A stretch of DNA of 64,000 nucleotides from positions 62,001 through 126,000 of the forward strand of contig NZ_LMEB01000001.1 of NCBI RefSeq assembly GCF_001425945.1, read 5' to 3'. Positions 26,463 through 37,959 of the stretch are shown here, piece by piece. The position numbers were made by a program, and so were the translations under genes. How positions within the stretch are numbered: position 1 is the first letter of the stretch; each line of letters begins with the position of its first letter. This stretch comes from Brevundimonas sp. Root1279. Lineage in GTDB: Bacteria > Pseudomonadota > Alphaproteobacteria > Caulobacterales > Caulobacteraceae. The notes under the pieces are model-generated. The model saw nothing but the letters and a program-made list of their open reading frames with translations. It searched no databases and was not told the DNA's origin.

Positions 26463-29400
26463 TCAGATGGCTGACGAAGCGATCTCACGGATGACCGAGT
26501 TGGCGATGGTCAGCTTGGCGAAGGTCCAGCCGGAGCCCGAGCTTTCGATCTCGTCGACCGAGGCGCGGACGCCCTCGACCTTGGCCATGCGCGATCCGAT
26601 CCAGCGGTCAACGGCCTGTTCTGCGGCTTGCTCGCTGGCCCCGACCGAGACGTCCGAGGCCTTGGCCACGGCGCGGGTCAGGACGAGTTGCTCGTTCATC
26701 AGGTCCTCGATGAGGCGACGCACGGCCAGGCGATCGAAATGATCGGCCGACGGCACATTGTTCGCCGCCGCCCGCAGGCGGTCGAAATCGAAGGCCGCGC
26801 CGACCTGGTGGTACAGGGTCGCCATCGCCGGCTCCGGCCATCCGGCCTCGCGGGCCAGGTCGCCGATGTCGGCGGTGGCCACCAGCGGGCGCAGCATGGC
26901 GAAGTCGCGGGCCATGGCCTCGGTTGCGCCCAGCGCCGTGAAGACGGCGATGCGGCCATCCAGCTGGGCCTGTTCGAAGCGCGACAGAACCGAGGCGCCG
27001 GCGGCGCGCAGGGTGTCGGCGGCCGGGCGGTAGGCGGCGATCAGGCCGTCGACCGTGGCCCCCGGCGCCATGGCGCGGCGAGCCAGCCAGAAGGTCTGGC
27101 GACGCAGCACGGTGGCGATCTCGCGATACAGCGCCGTCTGGGCCTCGGCCGGGATCTTCAGGTCCAGCGCGGAGACCGCGTCCCAGGCCTGGTCGAGGCG
27201 GAAGATCTGACGCGCCGCCTCAAAGGCCAGCACCATCGCCCCGGTGTCGCACTGAGCCGACAGGCGCAGGCGTTCCGGGAAGGTGGGGCCGCACATGTTG
27301 ACGATCTCGTTCGACAGGATGGTCGAGATGATTTCGCGGCGCAGGCGGTGGCGCTGCATGTCGGCTTCGAACTTCGCCAGCGGACCCGGGAAGTAGCGCA
27401 CCAGGGTCTGTTTGAAGAAGGCGTCGTCCGGAGCCTTGGAGGCGACGATGTCGTCGAACAGTTCGAGCTTGGAATAGGCCGTCAGCACAGCCAGCTCGGG
27501 CCGGGTGAGGGGCCCGTTGGTGGCCTTCATCTCGGCCATCTTCAGGTCGTCGGGCAGACCCTCGACCTTGCGGTCCAGCTTACCCTTCGAGGCCAGCCAC
27601 TGCATGAAGCGCTGCTGGGCGTCGAGCGCCTTGGCGCCCTCGGCCTGCTGCAGGGTCAGGGCCAGGGTCTGGTCGTAGTTGTGGGCCAGCACCTTCAGGC
27701 CGACCTCGTCGGTCATCGAAGCCAGCAGGGCGTTGCGGTCCTCCTGCTTCAGCGCGCCCGAGCCGATGGCCGCGCCGGTGAGGATCTTGATGTTCACCTC
27801 GTGGTCGGAGCTGTCGACGCCGGCCGAGTTGTCGATGGCGTCGGTGTTGATCCGCCCGCCTGACCTGGCGAAGGCGATGCGGCCGGCCTGGGTCAGGCCC
27901 AGGTTGGCGCCCTCGCCGACGACCTTCACGCGCAGCTCGCCGCCGTCGATGCGGATGGCGTCATTGGCCTTGTCGCCGACCTGCAGGTCGGTCTCGGTCG
28001 GGGCCTTCACATAGGTGCCGATGCCGCCGAGGTAGAGCAGCTCGGCCGGGGCCTTGAGAATGGCCTTCATCAGGGCGGCGGGGTCGACCGCGTCCTCCTC
28101 GATCTCAAGCAGGGCCTTGATCTCGGGCGTCAGCTCGATCGACTTCGCCGAACGCGGGAACACGCCGCCGCCGGCCGAGATCTTCGACTTGTCGTAGTCC
28201 TGCCAGGACGAGCGCGGCAGCTTGAACATCCGGTCGCGCTCGACCCACGAGACGGCGGGATCCGGGTTCGGGTCGATGAAGATGTCGCGGTGATCGAAGG
28301 CGGCGACCAGCTTGATCGCCTTGGACAGCAGCATGCCGTTGCCGAACACGTCGCCCGACATGTCGCCGACGCCGACGACGGTGAAGGGCTCGGTCTGGAT
28401 GTCCTTGCCCATCTCGCGGAAGTGCCGCTTCACGGCCTCCCAGGCGCCGCGGGCGGTGATGCCCATGACCTTGTGGTCGTAGCCGACCGAGCCGCCGCTC
28501 GCGAAAGCGTCGTCGAGCCAGAACCCGTAGTCGGCCGAGATGCCGTTGGCGATGTCGGAGAAGGTCGCCGTGCCCTTGTCGGCAGCCACGACGAGGTAGG
28601 GATCGTCGCCCTCCCACATGATCACATTGGCCGGATGGGTGACCGAGCCGTCGGCGGCGATGTTGTCGGTGACGTCGAGCAGGCCGGACAGGAAGGTCTT
28701 GTAGGCGCGGATGGCCTCGGCCTGCTGGGCGTCGCGGTCGCCGCCGGCGCGGACGATCCCGGCCAGGCATTTCGGGAAGAAGCCGCCCTTGGAGCCGACC
28801 GGCACGATGACCGCATTCTTGACCTGCTGGGCCTTCACCAGGCCGAGCACCTCGGTGCGGAAGTCGTCGCGGCGGTCCGACCAGCGCAGGCCGCCGCGGG
28901 CGACCGGGCCGAAGCGCAGGTGCACGCCTTCGACGTGCGGAGCCCAGACGAAGATTTCGCGGAAGGGCTTGGGCTTGGGCAGGTCCTCGAGCTCACGCGA
29001 GGCGATCTTGATCGAGATGTGCGGCTTGGGCGCGCCGTCGGCGCCGACCTGGAAGTAGTTGGTGCGCTTGATCGCGCCGACCAGCAGGCCGAGACGACGC
29101 AGGGCGCGGTCGTGGTCGAGGCTCTTCACGTCCTGGAGCAGGGCGGTGAATTTGTCTGTCTGCTCGGCCACGGCCGGTTCGCGCGACGCGGCGTCGCCGC
29201 CGCCGGCCGGATCGAACTTGGCGCTGAACAGCGACAGGATGGCGCGGGCCACGGCCGGATAGTCGCGCAGCGCCTCTTCCTGAACCGCCTGCGACGGGTC
29301 GAGGCCGGTCTGCTGGCGGTAGCGGGCGAGGGTGCGGATCAAGGCCGCTTCGCGCCAGTCGACGCCGAGCTCAAGCACCAGGCGGTTGAAGCCGTCGCTC

Positions 29401-31328
29401 TCAGTGCGGCCGGTCCAGACGGCCACGAAGGCCTGTTCGAACGGGGCGCGGACGTCGTCGAAATGCAGATCGCCGCCGCGCGGGTCCTCGAGCAGGAACT
29501 CGTGGACGTGGATCTCCTCCGAGTCCGACGGACGGACGGCGTGGCCCCATTCCTCAAGCGTCTTCAGCCCCATGTCGGCCAGGATCGGCAGAACGTCCGA
29601 CAGCGGCACGGCCGAGCCGCGACGATAGAGCTTGAAGCGGAAGTTCAGCGGCCCGTCGCGCTCGGTGCGGAAGGCGCGAACGGCCACCGGATCGCCGCCA
29701 TCATTGGCGCCGCTGGTGTTGAGCGTGTCGATCGCCTGCAGGTCGCGGACGGCCTCGGCGGCGTCGTAGCGGTCGCGGTAGCCGGCCCCGAAGGCCTCGG
29801 CCCAGCGGGCGCTGAGCGGACCGACCTGGACGTCCTCGACGTCGGCGGCGCGCAGGGCGCTTTCGAAACGGTCGACCCAGCTGCGGCCGGCCTCGGCGAT
29901 CTCGGCGTCGAGCGCGGCCTGGTCGGGGCAGGGGTGGTCGCCCGGGGTGACGCCGATGATGTAGTGGATGCGGACCAGCGGCTGATCCGACAGTTGCGGA
30001 TACCAGGCCGACAGACGGCCGCCCCAGGCCTTGGCCAGGATGCGGCCGATGCGCTCGCGCACCGAGGCGTCGAAACGCTCCCGCGGGATGAAGCAGAGCA
30101 CCGAGACGAAGCGGTCGAAGGGGTCTTTGCGGGTGAAGCTCTTGATCCGCGGACGGTCGTGCAGGTGCAGGATGCCCAGGGCGATGTCGAGCAGTTCGTC
30201 CTCGCCGATCTGGAAGAGCTCGTCGCGCGGATAGTTCTCGAGGATGTTCTTGAGGCGCTTGTAGCTGTGCGAGCCCTCGACCTTGCCGGCGCGGTCCAGG
30301 GCGTTGGTCACCTTGCGCCGGATGAGCGGCACCTCGGTGGCGGCCTTGTCATAGGCCTCGGCGGTGAACAGGCCGACGAAGCGGGTCTCGCCCGAGGGAC
30401 GGCCGTCCGCGCCGAAGCGCTTGACCCCGATATAGTCCATGTAGGCGCGGCGATGGACGCGCGAGCGTGCGTTGGCCTTGGCCACGGTGACCGGTTCGGA
30501 CAGGTCCAGCTGGCGCTTCATCGAGCGGGTCAGGACCGCCGGCTCGCTGGCGCGGCGCAGCACGGTGCGGCTCGGATCCGCGAGAACGCCCAGGCCCACG
30601 CCCGACTGCGATAGCGGGGCCTCGGCCTCGTAGCCGCCGTCAGTCGTGCGCGGATAGTCGTAGTCGCGCGCGCCGAGGAAGACGAAATGGTCAGCCTGGA
30701 CCCAGCGCAGGAAGGCCAGGTTCTCGGCCAGTACCTCGGGTTCGACGCCCGGGGGCGAGCCTTCCAGGTGTTCGATCGAGCGCGCCATCAGGGCGTGCAT
30801 GCCGGCGTGGTCGCTGACCGCCCCGCGCACATCAGCCATGGTCGAGGCCAGGGCTTCGCCGAGGGCGTCGCGGCGCTCCTGCGGGATCGGGTCGATGACC
30901 ACCAGGATCAGCGACGTGCGGCCCGCAGCCGTCTCGACGATCGGGTGATACATGGAGCGGACGGTGACGCCGGCCTCGGCCAGTTCGCCCATCACGCTGT
31001 CGACCAGGAACGGGCCGTCGCGCTGGATGATGGCGATGCCATCGTAGCCGAGCGGCCGGTGCTCGGCGTCGACCAGCGAACGCAGGCTGATCATGGCGGC
31101 GTCGTCGGGACCGCGCTCGGCGGCGGACGTCCACACCGTGGCGAGGACGCGGCCGAGGTCGGCGGCGCCCAGCTCAGGCGTCTCATCGGCGACGTAGTCG
31201 TCGTGAACCTGGGCCAGGTAGGACGCGGCTTCGGGGCCAACGGCCCCGCCCACCGCGGTTGCGAAGCTCGCCTCCAGCGCCTCCCGCGTAATCGCCTGGG
31301 GAAGCACGGGGGCTGAAGCGCCGGACAT
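26463..31328 (-). CDS. NAD-specific glutamate dehydrogenase, large class
   Basis: A 1621-residue enzyme of the 180-kDa NAD-GDH class, which oxidises glutamate to 2-oxoglutarate and ammonia. The large N-terminal half carries ACT-like regulatory regions (for example the N-terminal block after MSGASAPV, and VFTALGAT-type C-terminal helices). The catalytic core is recognised around residue 800-850 by GPVARGGLRWSDRRDDFRTE, followed by QVKNAVIVPVGSKGGF. A Rossmann region with GVGDMSGDVFGNGMLLS follows. The length is within the range of the class. It ends at a REP-like palindrome. This family is used for glutamate catabolism in Caulobacter and Pseudomonas. Confidence 0.95.
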   Translation of the reverse strand: MSGASAPVLPQAITREALEASFATAVGGAVGPEAASYLAQVHDDYVADETPELGAADLGRVLATVWTSAAERGPDDAAMISLRSLVDAEHRPLGYDGIAIIQRDGPFLVDSVMGELAEAGVTVRSMYHPIVETAAGRTSLILVVIDPIPQERRDALGEALASTMADVRGAVSDHAGMHALMARSIEHLEGSPPGVEPEVLAENLAFLRWVQADHFVFLGARDYDYPRTTDGGYEAEAPLSQSGVGLGVLADPSRTVLRRASEPAVLTRSMKRQLDLSEPVTVAKANARSRVHRRAYMDYIGVKRFGADGRPSGETRFVGLFTAEAYDKAATEVPLIRRKVTNALDRAGKVEGSHSYKRLKNILENYPRDELFQIGEDELLDIALGILHLHDRPRIKSFTRKDPFDRFVSVLCFIPRERFDASVRERIGRILAKAWGGRLSAWYPQLSDQPLVRIHYIIGVTPGDHPCPDQAALDAEIAEAGRSWVDRFESALRAADVEDVQVGPLSARWAEAFGAGYRDRYDAAEAVRDLQAIDTLNTSGANDGGDPVAVRAFRTERDGPLNFRFKLYRRGSAVPLSDVLPILADMGLKTLEEWGHAVRPSDSEEIHVHEFLLEDPRGGDLHFDDVRAPFEQAFVAVWTGRTESDGFNRLVLELGVDWREAALIRTLARYRQQTGLDPSQAVQEEALRDYPAVARAILSLFSAKFDPAGGGDAASREPAVAEQTDKFTALLQDVKSLDHDRALRRLGLLVGAIKRTNYFQVGADGAPKPHISIKIASRELEDLPKPKPFREIFVWAPHVEGVHLRFGPVARGGLRWSDRRDDFRTEVLGLVKAQQVKNAVIVPVGSKGGFFPKCLAGIVRAGGDRDAQQAEAIRAYKTFLSGLLDVTDNIAADGSVTHPANVIMWEGDDPYLVVAADKGTATFSDIANGISADYGFWLDDAFASGGSVGYDHKVMGITARGAWEAVKRHFREMGKDIQTEPFTVVGVGDMSGDVFGNGMLLSKAIKLVAAFDHRDIFIDPNPDPAVSWVERDRMFKLPRSSWQDYDKSKISAGGGVFPRSAKSIELTPEIKALLEIEEDAVDPAALMKAILKAPAELLYLGGIGTYVKAPTETDLQVGDKANDAIRIDGGELRVKVVGEGANLGLTQAGRIAFARSGGRINTDAIDNSAGVDSSDHEVNIKILTGAAIGSGALKQEDRNALLASMTDEVGLKVLAHNYDQTLALTLQQAEGAKALDAQQRFMQWLASKGKLDRKVEGLPDDLKMAEMKATNGPLTRPELAVLTAYSKLELFDDIVASKAPDDAFFKQTLVRYFPGPLAKFEADMQRHRLRREIISTILSNEIVNMCGPTFPERLRLSAQCDTGAMVLAFEAARQIFRLDQAWDAVSALDLKIPAEAQTALYREIATVLRRQTFWLARRAMAPGATVDGLIAAYRPAADTLRAAGASVLSRFEQAQLDGRIAVFTALGATEAMARDFAMLRPLVATADIGDLAREAGWPEPAMATLYHQVGAAFDFDRLRAAANNVPSADHFDRLAVRRLIEDLMNEQLVLTRAVAKASDVSVGASEQAAEQAVDRWIGSRMAKVEGVRASVDEIESSGSGWTFAKLTIANSVIREIASSAI

Positions 31329-31470
31329 GAGCAGGTCTCTTTTCGGACGCGGCCTCTGCGGACCGCCGGAAGCGTGTTGAGACTAGGCCGCTTTGCCGCT
31401 TCGGCAAGCCGCCCGTCCCGACGGGGTTCCCCTAGGACAGCCGCGCTCGCGCGTGAACCCCCAAAACGTC

Positions 31471-31500
31471 GGGGCCGGTCCCGTTACCGGTACCGGCCCC
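31471..31500 (-). terminator. Terminator after the outer-membrane protein gene
   Basis: GGGGCCGGT and ACCGGCCCC form a perfect nine-base-pair stem around a 12-base loop, 24 bases after the stop of the leftward outer-membrane protein gene. The minus-strand continuation is AC-GTTTTGGGG, with a short T run. It stops transcription before the glutamate dehydrogenase promoter region. Confidence 0.72.
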
Positions 31501-31524
31501 TGAAGCGCATGCGCTCGCGTCCGA

Positions 31525-32370
31525 TCAGAAGCGGACGTTCATGCCGATACGGAGATGGTGCTGCGCGAAGCTGTCGGACTCACGCCGCATGTCCGTACCC
31601 AGGGCATTGCCCAGCAGGAACGGGTTGTCCGCCGGAGCCGACCCCGGTCCGGCGCGGACGACATAATCGCCCGTGTCGAGGTCAGAGTAGATGTACTCGG
31701 CGTTCAGGATGAAGTTCTTCTCGAGGCGCCACTCGACGCCGCCGCCGAACTGCCAACCGTCAGCGTCGTCCTCATCCTCCAGCACGGTGAAGCTGTTGAC
31801 CTGGTTGGTGATGAAGGCGCTGTTGTGGATCTTGCCGTAGGCCGGACCGCCGGTGACGTAGAACATCCCCGGGCCCGAGGCGTAGCCGGCGCGGAGACGC
31901 AGGGCGGCCATGTGCTCCATCTTGCGGGTGAAGCTGTAGGCGTCCGGACCGTTGCTGAAGGCGGTGACGCTGTCCTCGGCGGACACGGCGGCCAGTTCGC
32001 CGACGGCGCCGACCACCCAGTTGCCCATCTGCCAGTCCCAGCCCACCTTCGCGCCGCCCTCGACGCCCGAACCGTCACGGTCGCAGCGGATCGGGCCGGC
32101 GGGGTTGGCGCTCAGAACCGACAGCTGATCGCCGCAGAAGCCGCGGGCGAAGATGTCGGCGCCGCCGGCGTCGACGACCGTATCGCCGAAATTGCCGTCG
32201 AGGTTTCGGTCAAACAGAACCGTTTCGTTGTCGTCGTCGTTGGGCTGGGTATAGCCGCCGAAGACGCCGACGTAGGGACCCGACCAATCGTACGCGGACT
32301 GTGCGAACGCCGGCGCGGCCGCACCCGCCAGCAGAAGCGTCAATGACGCAGCAGAAAGGGTCTTCAGCAT
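31525..32370 (-). CDS. Outer-membrane beta-barrel protein
   Basis: A 281-residue secreted protein. The signal peptide (MLKTLSAASLTLLLAGAAA, cleavage after AFA at about residue 23) is followed by YDWSGPYVGVFGGYT, the usual opening of small OmpA/Omp25-like barrels. Alternating aromatic strands continue to a C-terminal Phe (LRIGMNVRF), the BAM recognition signal. There are two Cys residues in a loop (FCGDQ and IRCDRDG). The ATG at 32370 has AAGGAT nine bases before it; a TTG at 32385 is an alternative. No ligand can be named. Confidence 0.9.
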   Translation of the reverse strand: MLKTLSAASLTLLLAGAAAPAFAQSAYDWSGPYVGVFGGYTQPNDDDNETVLFDRNLDGNFGDTVVDAGGADIFARGFCGDQLSVLSANPAGPIRCDRDGSGVEGGAKVGWDWQMGNWVVGAVGELAAVSAEDSVTAFSNGPDAYSFTRKMEHMAALRLRAGYASGPGMFYVTGGPAYGKIHNSAFITNQVNSFTVLEDEDDADGWQFGGGVEWRLEKNFILNAEYIYSDLDTGDYVVRAGPGSAPADNPFLLGNALGTDMRRESDSFAQHHLRIGMNVRF

Positions 32371-32549
32371 GGAGCTATCCTTCAAGAGAGACTATGCGCA
32401 ATTTTGCCCGCCCTTACCCCGATCAGGCCGTCAACGCGGGCTCGGGCTGGGCTGTTCCGGCGCAAAGGGCTCCACGGCCCAGCCTGAGGCACTCGCCTGA
32501 CAGGCGTGACATTCGCGCAACGCTTGTTTGAAGGGTCCCAGAGACGACT

Positions 32550-32577
32550 AGGCCGCCGAACTCACGTCCGGCGGCCT
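32550..32577. terminator. Perfect GC-rich hairpin
   Basis: AGGCCGCCG and CGGCGGCCT form a nine-base-pair stem around a ten-base loop. It lies in the 336-base gap (32371-32706) between the outer-membrane protein start and the AI-2E family gene's stop, so it may terminate the leftward AI-2E family transcript. The rest of that gap holds the G-rich hairpin at 32583 and the outer-membrane protein's promoter, which I cannot place with confidence. Confidence 0.5.
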
Positions 32578-32582
32578 GTTCG

Positions 32583-32617
32583 GACCAGCACCCAGGAGGG
32601 GAGGGGTGGTGCTGGTC
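32583..32617. other. G-rich hairpin, possible quadruplex site
   Basis: GACCAGCACC and GGTGCTGGTC pair over ten positions. The loop is AGGAGGGGAGG-type purine sequence, and a second GGGGGGGGAGGGG run follows at 32634-32646. The hairpin lies with the one at 32550 in the gap between the leftward outer-membrane protein and AI-2E family genes. It might act in termination, or the G runs might form a quadruplex. Confidence 0.5.
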
Positions 32618-32706
32618 TTCGCCGCCACGGTTTGGGGGGGGAGGGGTCCGCGGCGACAGGGGTGAGATAGGCGCCGCTTGTGGCCAATCAAGGGCAGGGC
32701 GAGCCT

Positions 32707-33840
32707 TCAGTCATCCTCTGGGCGCGGCGAGTTGACGCGGTCACGCTTGGCCTTTTCGTTCGGCGCTTCCGCCTCCGCATAGGGCTCTCCGTCGCCGGAC
32801 AGCAGGATGGCCATCCAGCGGGAGCCGCGGAACTCGGCAAGGATGGCCATGGCCATGACCGCCAGCGGCGTCGACAGGAACATGCCGACCACGCCCCAGA
32901 TCTTGCCCCAGAAGGCCAGGGCCAGCAGCACCACCACCGGGTCGATGTTCTGGTTGTCGCCCTGCATGCGCGGCTGGATGAAGTTGCCGCTGATGAACAG
33001 GATGGCCTGCAGACCGATCAGCAGCACGGTCGCCTGCCAGTAGGTCTCGAATTGGACGAGGGCGAACAGCGGCGGCACCAGTCCGGCGACGGCGCCGCCC
33101 AGAACCGGGATGAAACCGACCACGAAGATGACGAAGGTCCAGAACTCGGCGTTCTGCAGCCCGACCGCCCGCATCAGGATCCAGGCGAAGACGCAGATCA
33201 TCGCCCCGGTGACGGCCTGGACCCAGATATAGCCCTCGACCCCGCCGCGGACGCGCTGGAACACCTCCACGGCCTCGTTGCGGGCCGTGCGGTCCGGGAA
33301 CATGCCGATGATCTTGCGCTTGAAGCCCGCCTGCGAGGCCAGCAGGAAGGCCAGGTAGACCATGACGAAGAAGGCGCCCGTCAGGGTGCCGCGGGCCTGA
33401 TTGGCGGTCGAGGCGATGTAGGAGTTGAGGTCCAGCTGGCCCATCAGCTCGGCGGCGGTGGGGGCGGTGTCGACCCCGACCATGTCGCTGGCGTCTATCA
33501 GGATGCGATCAAGGCGCGGCCCGATGCGGGACCAGACGCCGCTGGCGTCGGTGAAGAAGCCCGCCGCGCCGTTCACGATGATGGCGATCGAGGCGAAGAA
33601 CAGCAGCACGATGAAGATCAGCGCCGCCGCGCCGGCGAAGCGATCCGGAATGGGGGTGCGATCCTCGATGAAGCGCTTCACCCCATCGATCATGATCAGC
33701 AGGAAGATGGCCATGGCCAGCGGTGTGAGGATGTCGCTGAGCCAGTAGACCGCCGCTCCCACGGCGACGATGGCGACCGCCACCAAGGCGTTGCGCGACA
33801 CGGTCGAGGTCGGGAGGGCGATGGGCGATTTCATGCGCAT
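32707..33840 (-). CDS. AI-2E/PerM-family membrane transporter
   Basis: A 377-residue polytopic protein. About eight hydrophobic segments and the family-typical stretch [20 protein letters not shown], followed by [20 protein letters not shown] and the C-terminal [18 protein letters not shown], identify it as an AI-2E (TqsA/PerM) family protein. Members export autoinducer-2, sodium or unknown solutes; the substrate cannot be told here. The start is ATG at 33840 or 33834. It is divergent from the HerA-like ATPase gene, with about 90 bases between. Confidence 0.88.
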   Translation of the reverse strand: MRMKSPIALPTSTVSRNALVAVAIVAVGAAVYWLSDILTPLAMAIFLLIMIDGVKRFIEDRTPIPDRFAGAAALIFIVLLFFASIAIIVNGAAGFFTDASGVWSRIGPRLDRILIDASDMVGVDTAPTAAELMGQLDLNSYIASTANQARGTLTGAFFVMVYLAFLLASQAGFKRKIIGMFPDRTARNEAVEVFQRVRGGVEGYIWVQAVTGAMICVFAWILMRAVGLQNAEFWTFVIFVVGFIPVLGGAVAGLVPPLFALVQFETYWQATVLLIGLQAILFISGNFIQPRMQGDNQNIDPVVVLLALAFWGKIWGVVGMFLSTPLAVMAMAILAEFRGSRWMAILLSGDGEPYAEAEAPNEKAKRDRVNSPRPEDD

Positions 33841-33931
33841 ATGGTCGAGCTCCCCCGCCCCGACGTCAATCGGCCTTGAACCGTCTCGCCGTGCGTTAGA
33901 CGATGAGCGTCAGCCACACGCGGGAGTTCCC

Positions 33932-35490
<1,559 letters not shown>

Positions 35491-35494
<4 letters not shown>

Positions 35495-36603
35495 GGTCGC
35501 GGAACCAGTTTCCACATCCGGAGCGGATGGCGCACGGAGCCGGCTTCCTCGCCGGCGGCCTCGCCGCGGCCAATGTAGAGATCGGCCCGGACCGGGCCAC
35601 GGATGGCCGAGCCGGTGTCCAGCGCCACGACCAGACCCTGGTAGCCGCGTCGGGCGCCGGCGAGATTGCCGTTGTCGGCCTGAATCCAGATCAGGTCGCC
35701 ATAGCGCCAATGGGCCGGGTCGACCGCGATCGAGCGGCGGCCGGGCAGGGGGATGCCCGCAGCCCCGGGCGGGTCGCCGCCGTCGTCCGGATCCAGCTTG
35801 AAGAAGATGTAGCGCGGGTTCAGCGCCATGACCTCCTGCGCCTCGGGGCCGCGGTGGGCCGCCAGCCAGGCGCGGATGGCCTCTCCCGAAGTGCCGTTGC
35901 GCGGCAGCAGGCCGCGCTCGGCCATGGGGCGGGCGATGCCGGCGAAGGTGCGGCCGTTGTCGGCGGCGTAACCGGCCCGGGCATGCGACCCGTCCTCGAA
36001 GGTCAGATAGCCCGAGCCCTGGATCTGCATAAAGAACAGGTCCTCGGCCCGCATCCAGCCCAGGACATCCGTCGGCGGCGCGGCCTCGATGGCGGCGCGA
36101 TCGGGCAGCACCTGACCGCGTCTCCACCCCGCTGGCGCGGCGAGCACCGGCATGTCGAACTCGGCGGTGCGGGTGCGGCTCGCCGCGTACTCGGGGGCGA
36201 AATAGGCGGTCAGCAGGCCCGGCCCGCCGTCGCCGGTCGCGGCCGGGGCGATAAAGAAGCCGGTCTCGAAGAACCCGCGCGCCATCGACGGCGTCACCGG
36301 CTTGGAGGTCTGGCGAATGTGCTGGGCGCGGGCGCACTGCGTCCGGCCCGCGGCGCTCCGGTCGGCGCGGCAGCCGTCGGCATAGGCCTCGAAGGCGGCG
36401 AGGTGGTCCTCAGCGCCCCAGCCGGGGAGGGCGGCCGGAGTCTGGGCCTCCGCCGGGGGCGGGGCGACGGGACCAGATGGCGCGGGCGTCGGTGACGACG
36501 GCGCCGTCGGAACCGGCGCGGGCGATGGCGCGGTGCGGGGGCTGCCGGCGCACGCCGCCAGCAGCAGGATCAGCGGAAGGAGGCCTGTGCGGCCCCTGAT
36601 CAT
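35491..36603 (-). CDS. mltA: Membrane-bound lytic transglycosylase MltA
   Basis: MltA cleaves the MurNAc-GlcNAc bond in peptidoglycan, leaving anhydro ends, and works from the outer membrane. The 370-residue lipoprotein has its lipobox at LLLAAC (Cys18), a Pro-rich linker, then the MltA domain (about 105-260, including [16 protein letters not shown] and [15 protein letters not shown]). The C-terminal 3D domain contains [19 protein letters not shown] with the catalytic Asp. Its start overlaps the timA-like stop (ATGA), so the two are translationally coupled. Confidence 0.92.
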
Positions 36604-37232
36604 GCGGCCGCCGGTTCGGTCCGGGCCAAGACCCAGTTCGGATCGCTGGCGCCCAGGGTGCGCTCGAAGGTCCACACCTCGGCCACGCGGCGATCCTCGA
36701 TCTGCTCCTCGACGGACGGGTCGGCGGAGCGGACCTTGTTGCGCAGCTCTGCCAGGAAGCGGACCTTCGCGGTGGCGCGGTTCTCCTCGGCCGTGGCCAG
36801 TTCGAGGTCGGCGCGGGCGGGGTGGAGGAATTCGGCCTCCTCGGTCTCGCCGCGGGCCTCGCGGGCGGCGATGCCGGCCTCGAAGGATTCCATAACCTTC
36901 GGGGTCAGCAGGGGCCGCAGGGTGTCGCGATCGCCGGCGGCGTAGGCGCGAACGATGGTCTCGTGCGCCTGGCGGGCCCCCTCGAGGAAGCGGACCGGAT
37001 CGAAATTCGGGTCGCGGGCCTTGAGCCCGGCGATCGAGGACAGGGTCACAGCGTCCAGCGCGGCCGGACGGGGCGCGGCCGGATCAGCCTGCGCGGGAGC
37101 CTGCGGCTGGGCGCGAGCATCCTCCTCGGGCTGCCGCCCCACCTTCTTGCCAAGCACATTGTAGAGCTGGAACAGCACGATGGCGGCGATGACGGCGAAG
37201 ATGACGATCTGAACCTGAGCCGGCACGGGCAT
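36600..37232 (-). CDS. Tim44-like (TimA) domain protein
   Basis: A 210-residue protein with one N-terminal membrane helix (IVIFAVIAAIVLFQLYNVLG) and a short linker, then the Tim44/MRPL45-like domain (about 80-205), recognised by FDPVRFLEGARQAHETIVRAYAAGD and VRFLAELRNKVR. In Caulobacter a homologue, TimA, is an inner-membrane protein of unclear role, and the mitochondrial relative works in protein import. It lies upstream of mltA and divergent from secB, a cluster seen across alphaproteobacteria. Confidence 0.85.
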   Translation of the reverse strand: MPVPAQVQIVIFAVIAAIVLFQLYNVLGKKVGRQPEEDARAQPQAPAQADPAAPRPAALDAVTLSSIAGLKARDPNFDPVRFLEGARQAHETIVRAYAAGDRDTLRPLLTPKVMESFEAGIAAREARGETEEAEFLHPARADLELATAEENRATAKVRFLAELRNKVRSADPSVEEQIEDRRVAEVWTFERTLGASDPNWVLARTEPAAA

Positions 37233-37419
37233 ATCCTGACTGGCGTCCTGGAAACCCCGGGACGCGGGCAACGACGATTACGGACCTATATAGGGCCGCG
37301 CAACCCGCCGCGCGCCCCGTAGAGGGGACGCCGCGTTGCCGCACCTGCCGCCTCGTGCTAGTCGCCGCGCCTTCCCGGCGCGTCAGATGGCGCCGTTCAC
37401 CTTATCAGCAGACCCACCG

Positions 37420-37932
37420 ATGACCGACGCCGCTCCTCCCGCTGACGCCAACGCCGCCGCGCCGACCGAGAACGGCGCTCCGGCCGGTCCGGGCTTCCGC
37501 ATCCTGGCCCAGTACGTCCGCGACCTGTCGTTCGAGAACCCGAAGGCGCCGGACTCGCTGCGTATCGAGGGCAAGCCGGCCATCGACCTGGGCGTCGAGA
37601 TGAACGCCCAGGGCCGCAAGGACGGCCTGTTCGAGGTCGAGCTGCGCCTGACCGTCAAGGCCACCTCCGACTCGCTGACCGTGTTCAACGTCGAGCTGCT
37701 GTATGGCGGTCTTTTCGCCCTGTCGGGCGTGGCCGAGCAGGACATCGAGCCGCTGCTGCTGATCGAATGCCCGCGTTACCTGTTCCCGTTCGCCCGCGAG
37801 ATCATTTCGCGCGCGACCTCGGATGGCGGCTTCTACCCGCCCTTCATGCTGGACCCGATCGACTTCGCGGCGATCTATATCTCGCGCCAGCAGCAGATCT
37901 CGCGCACCTCGACCGACACCGCCCGCGCCTAA
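37420..37932 (+). CDS. secB: Protein export chaperone SecB
   Basis: SecB keeps preproteins unfolded and hands them to SecA. The 170-residue protein has the conserved [48 protein letters not shown] and [14 protein letters not shown] stretches, with an Ala-rich N-terminal extension (residues 1-25) typical of alphaproteobacteria. The ATG at 37420 fits that layout. It is convergent with dnaQ and about 190 bases from the timA-like start. Confidence 0.96.
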   Translation: MTDAAPPADANAAAPTENGAPAGPGFRILAQYVRDLSFENPKAPDSLRIEGKPAIDLGVEMNAQGRKDGLFEVELRLTVKATSDSLTVFNVELLYGGLFALSGVAEQDIEPLLLIECPRYLFPFAREIISRATSDGGFYPPFMLDPIDFAAIYISRQQQISRTSTDTARA

Positions 37933-37959
37933 TCCTGAAACCGGCGCGGTCCTGGCAAT

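Noticed and set aside
28290..30614. 774-codon rightward open frame opposite the glutamate dehydrogenase
   Set aside because: It is the antisense frame of a confidently recognised enzyme. The composition (Gly, Asp, Val, Arg, Gln heavy) is that of a GC-rich shadow, not a protein.
32371..32706. A small RNA gene in the hairpin-rich gap
   Set aside because: Two hairpins are present, but no promoter can be placed, and the structures are better explained as transcript ends.
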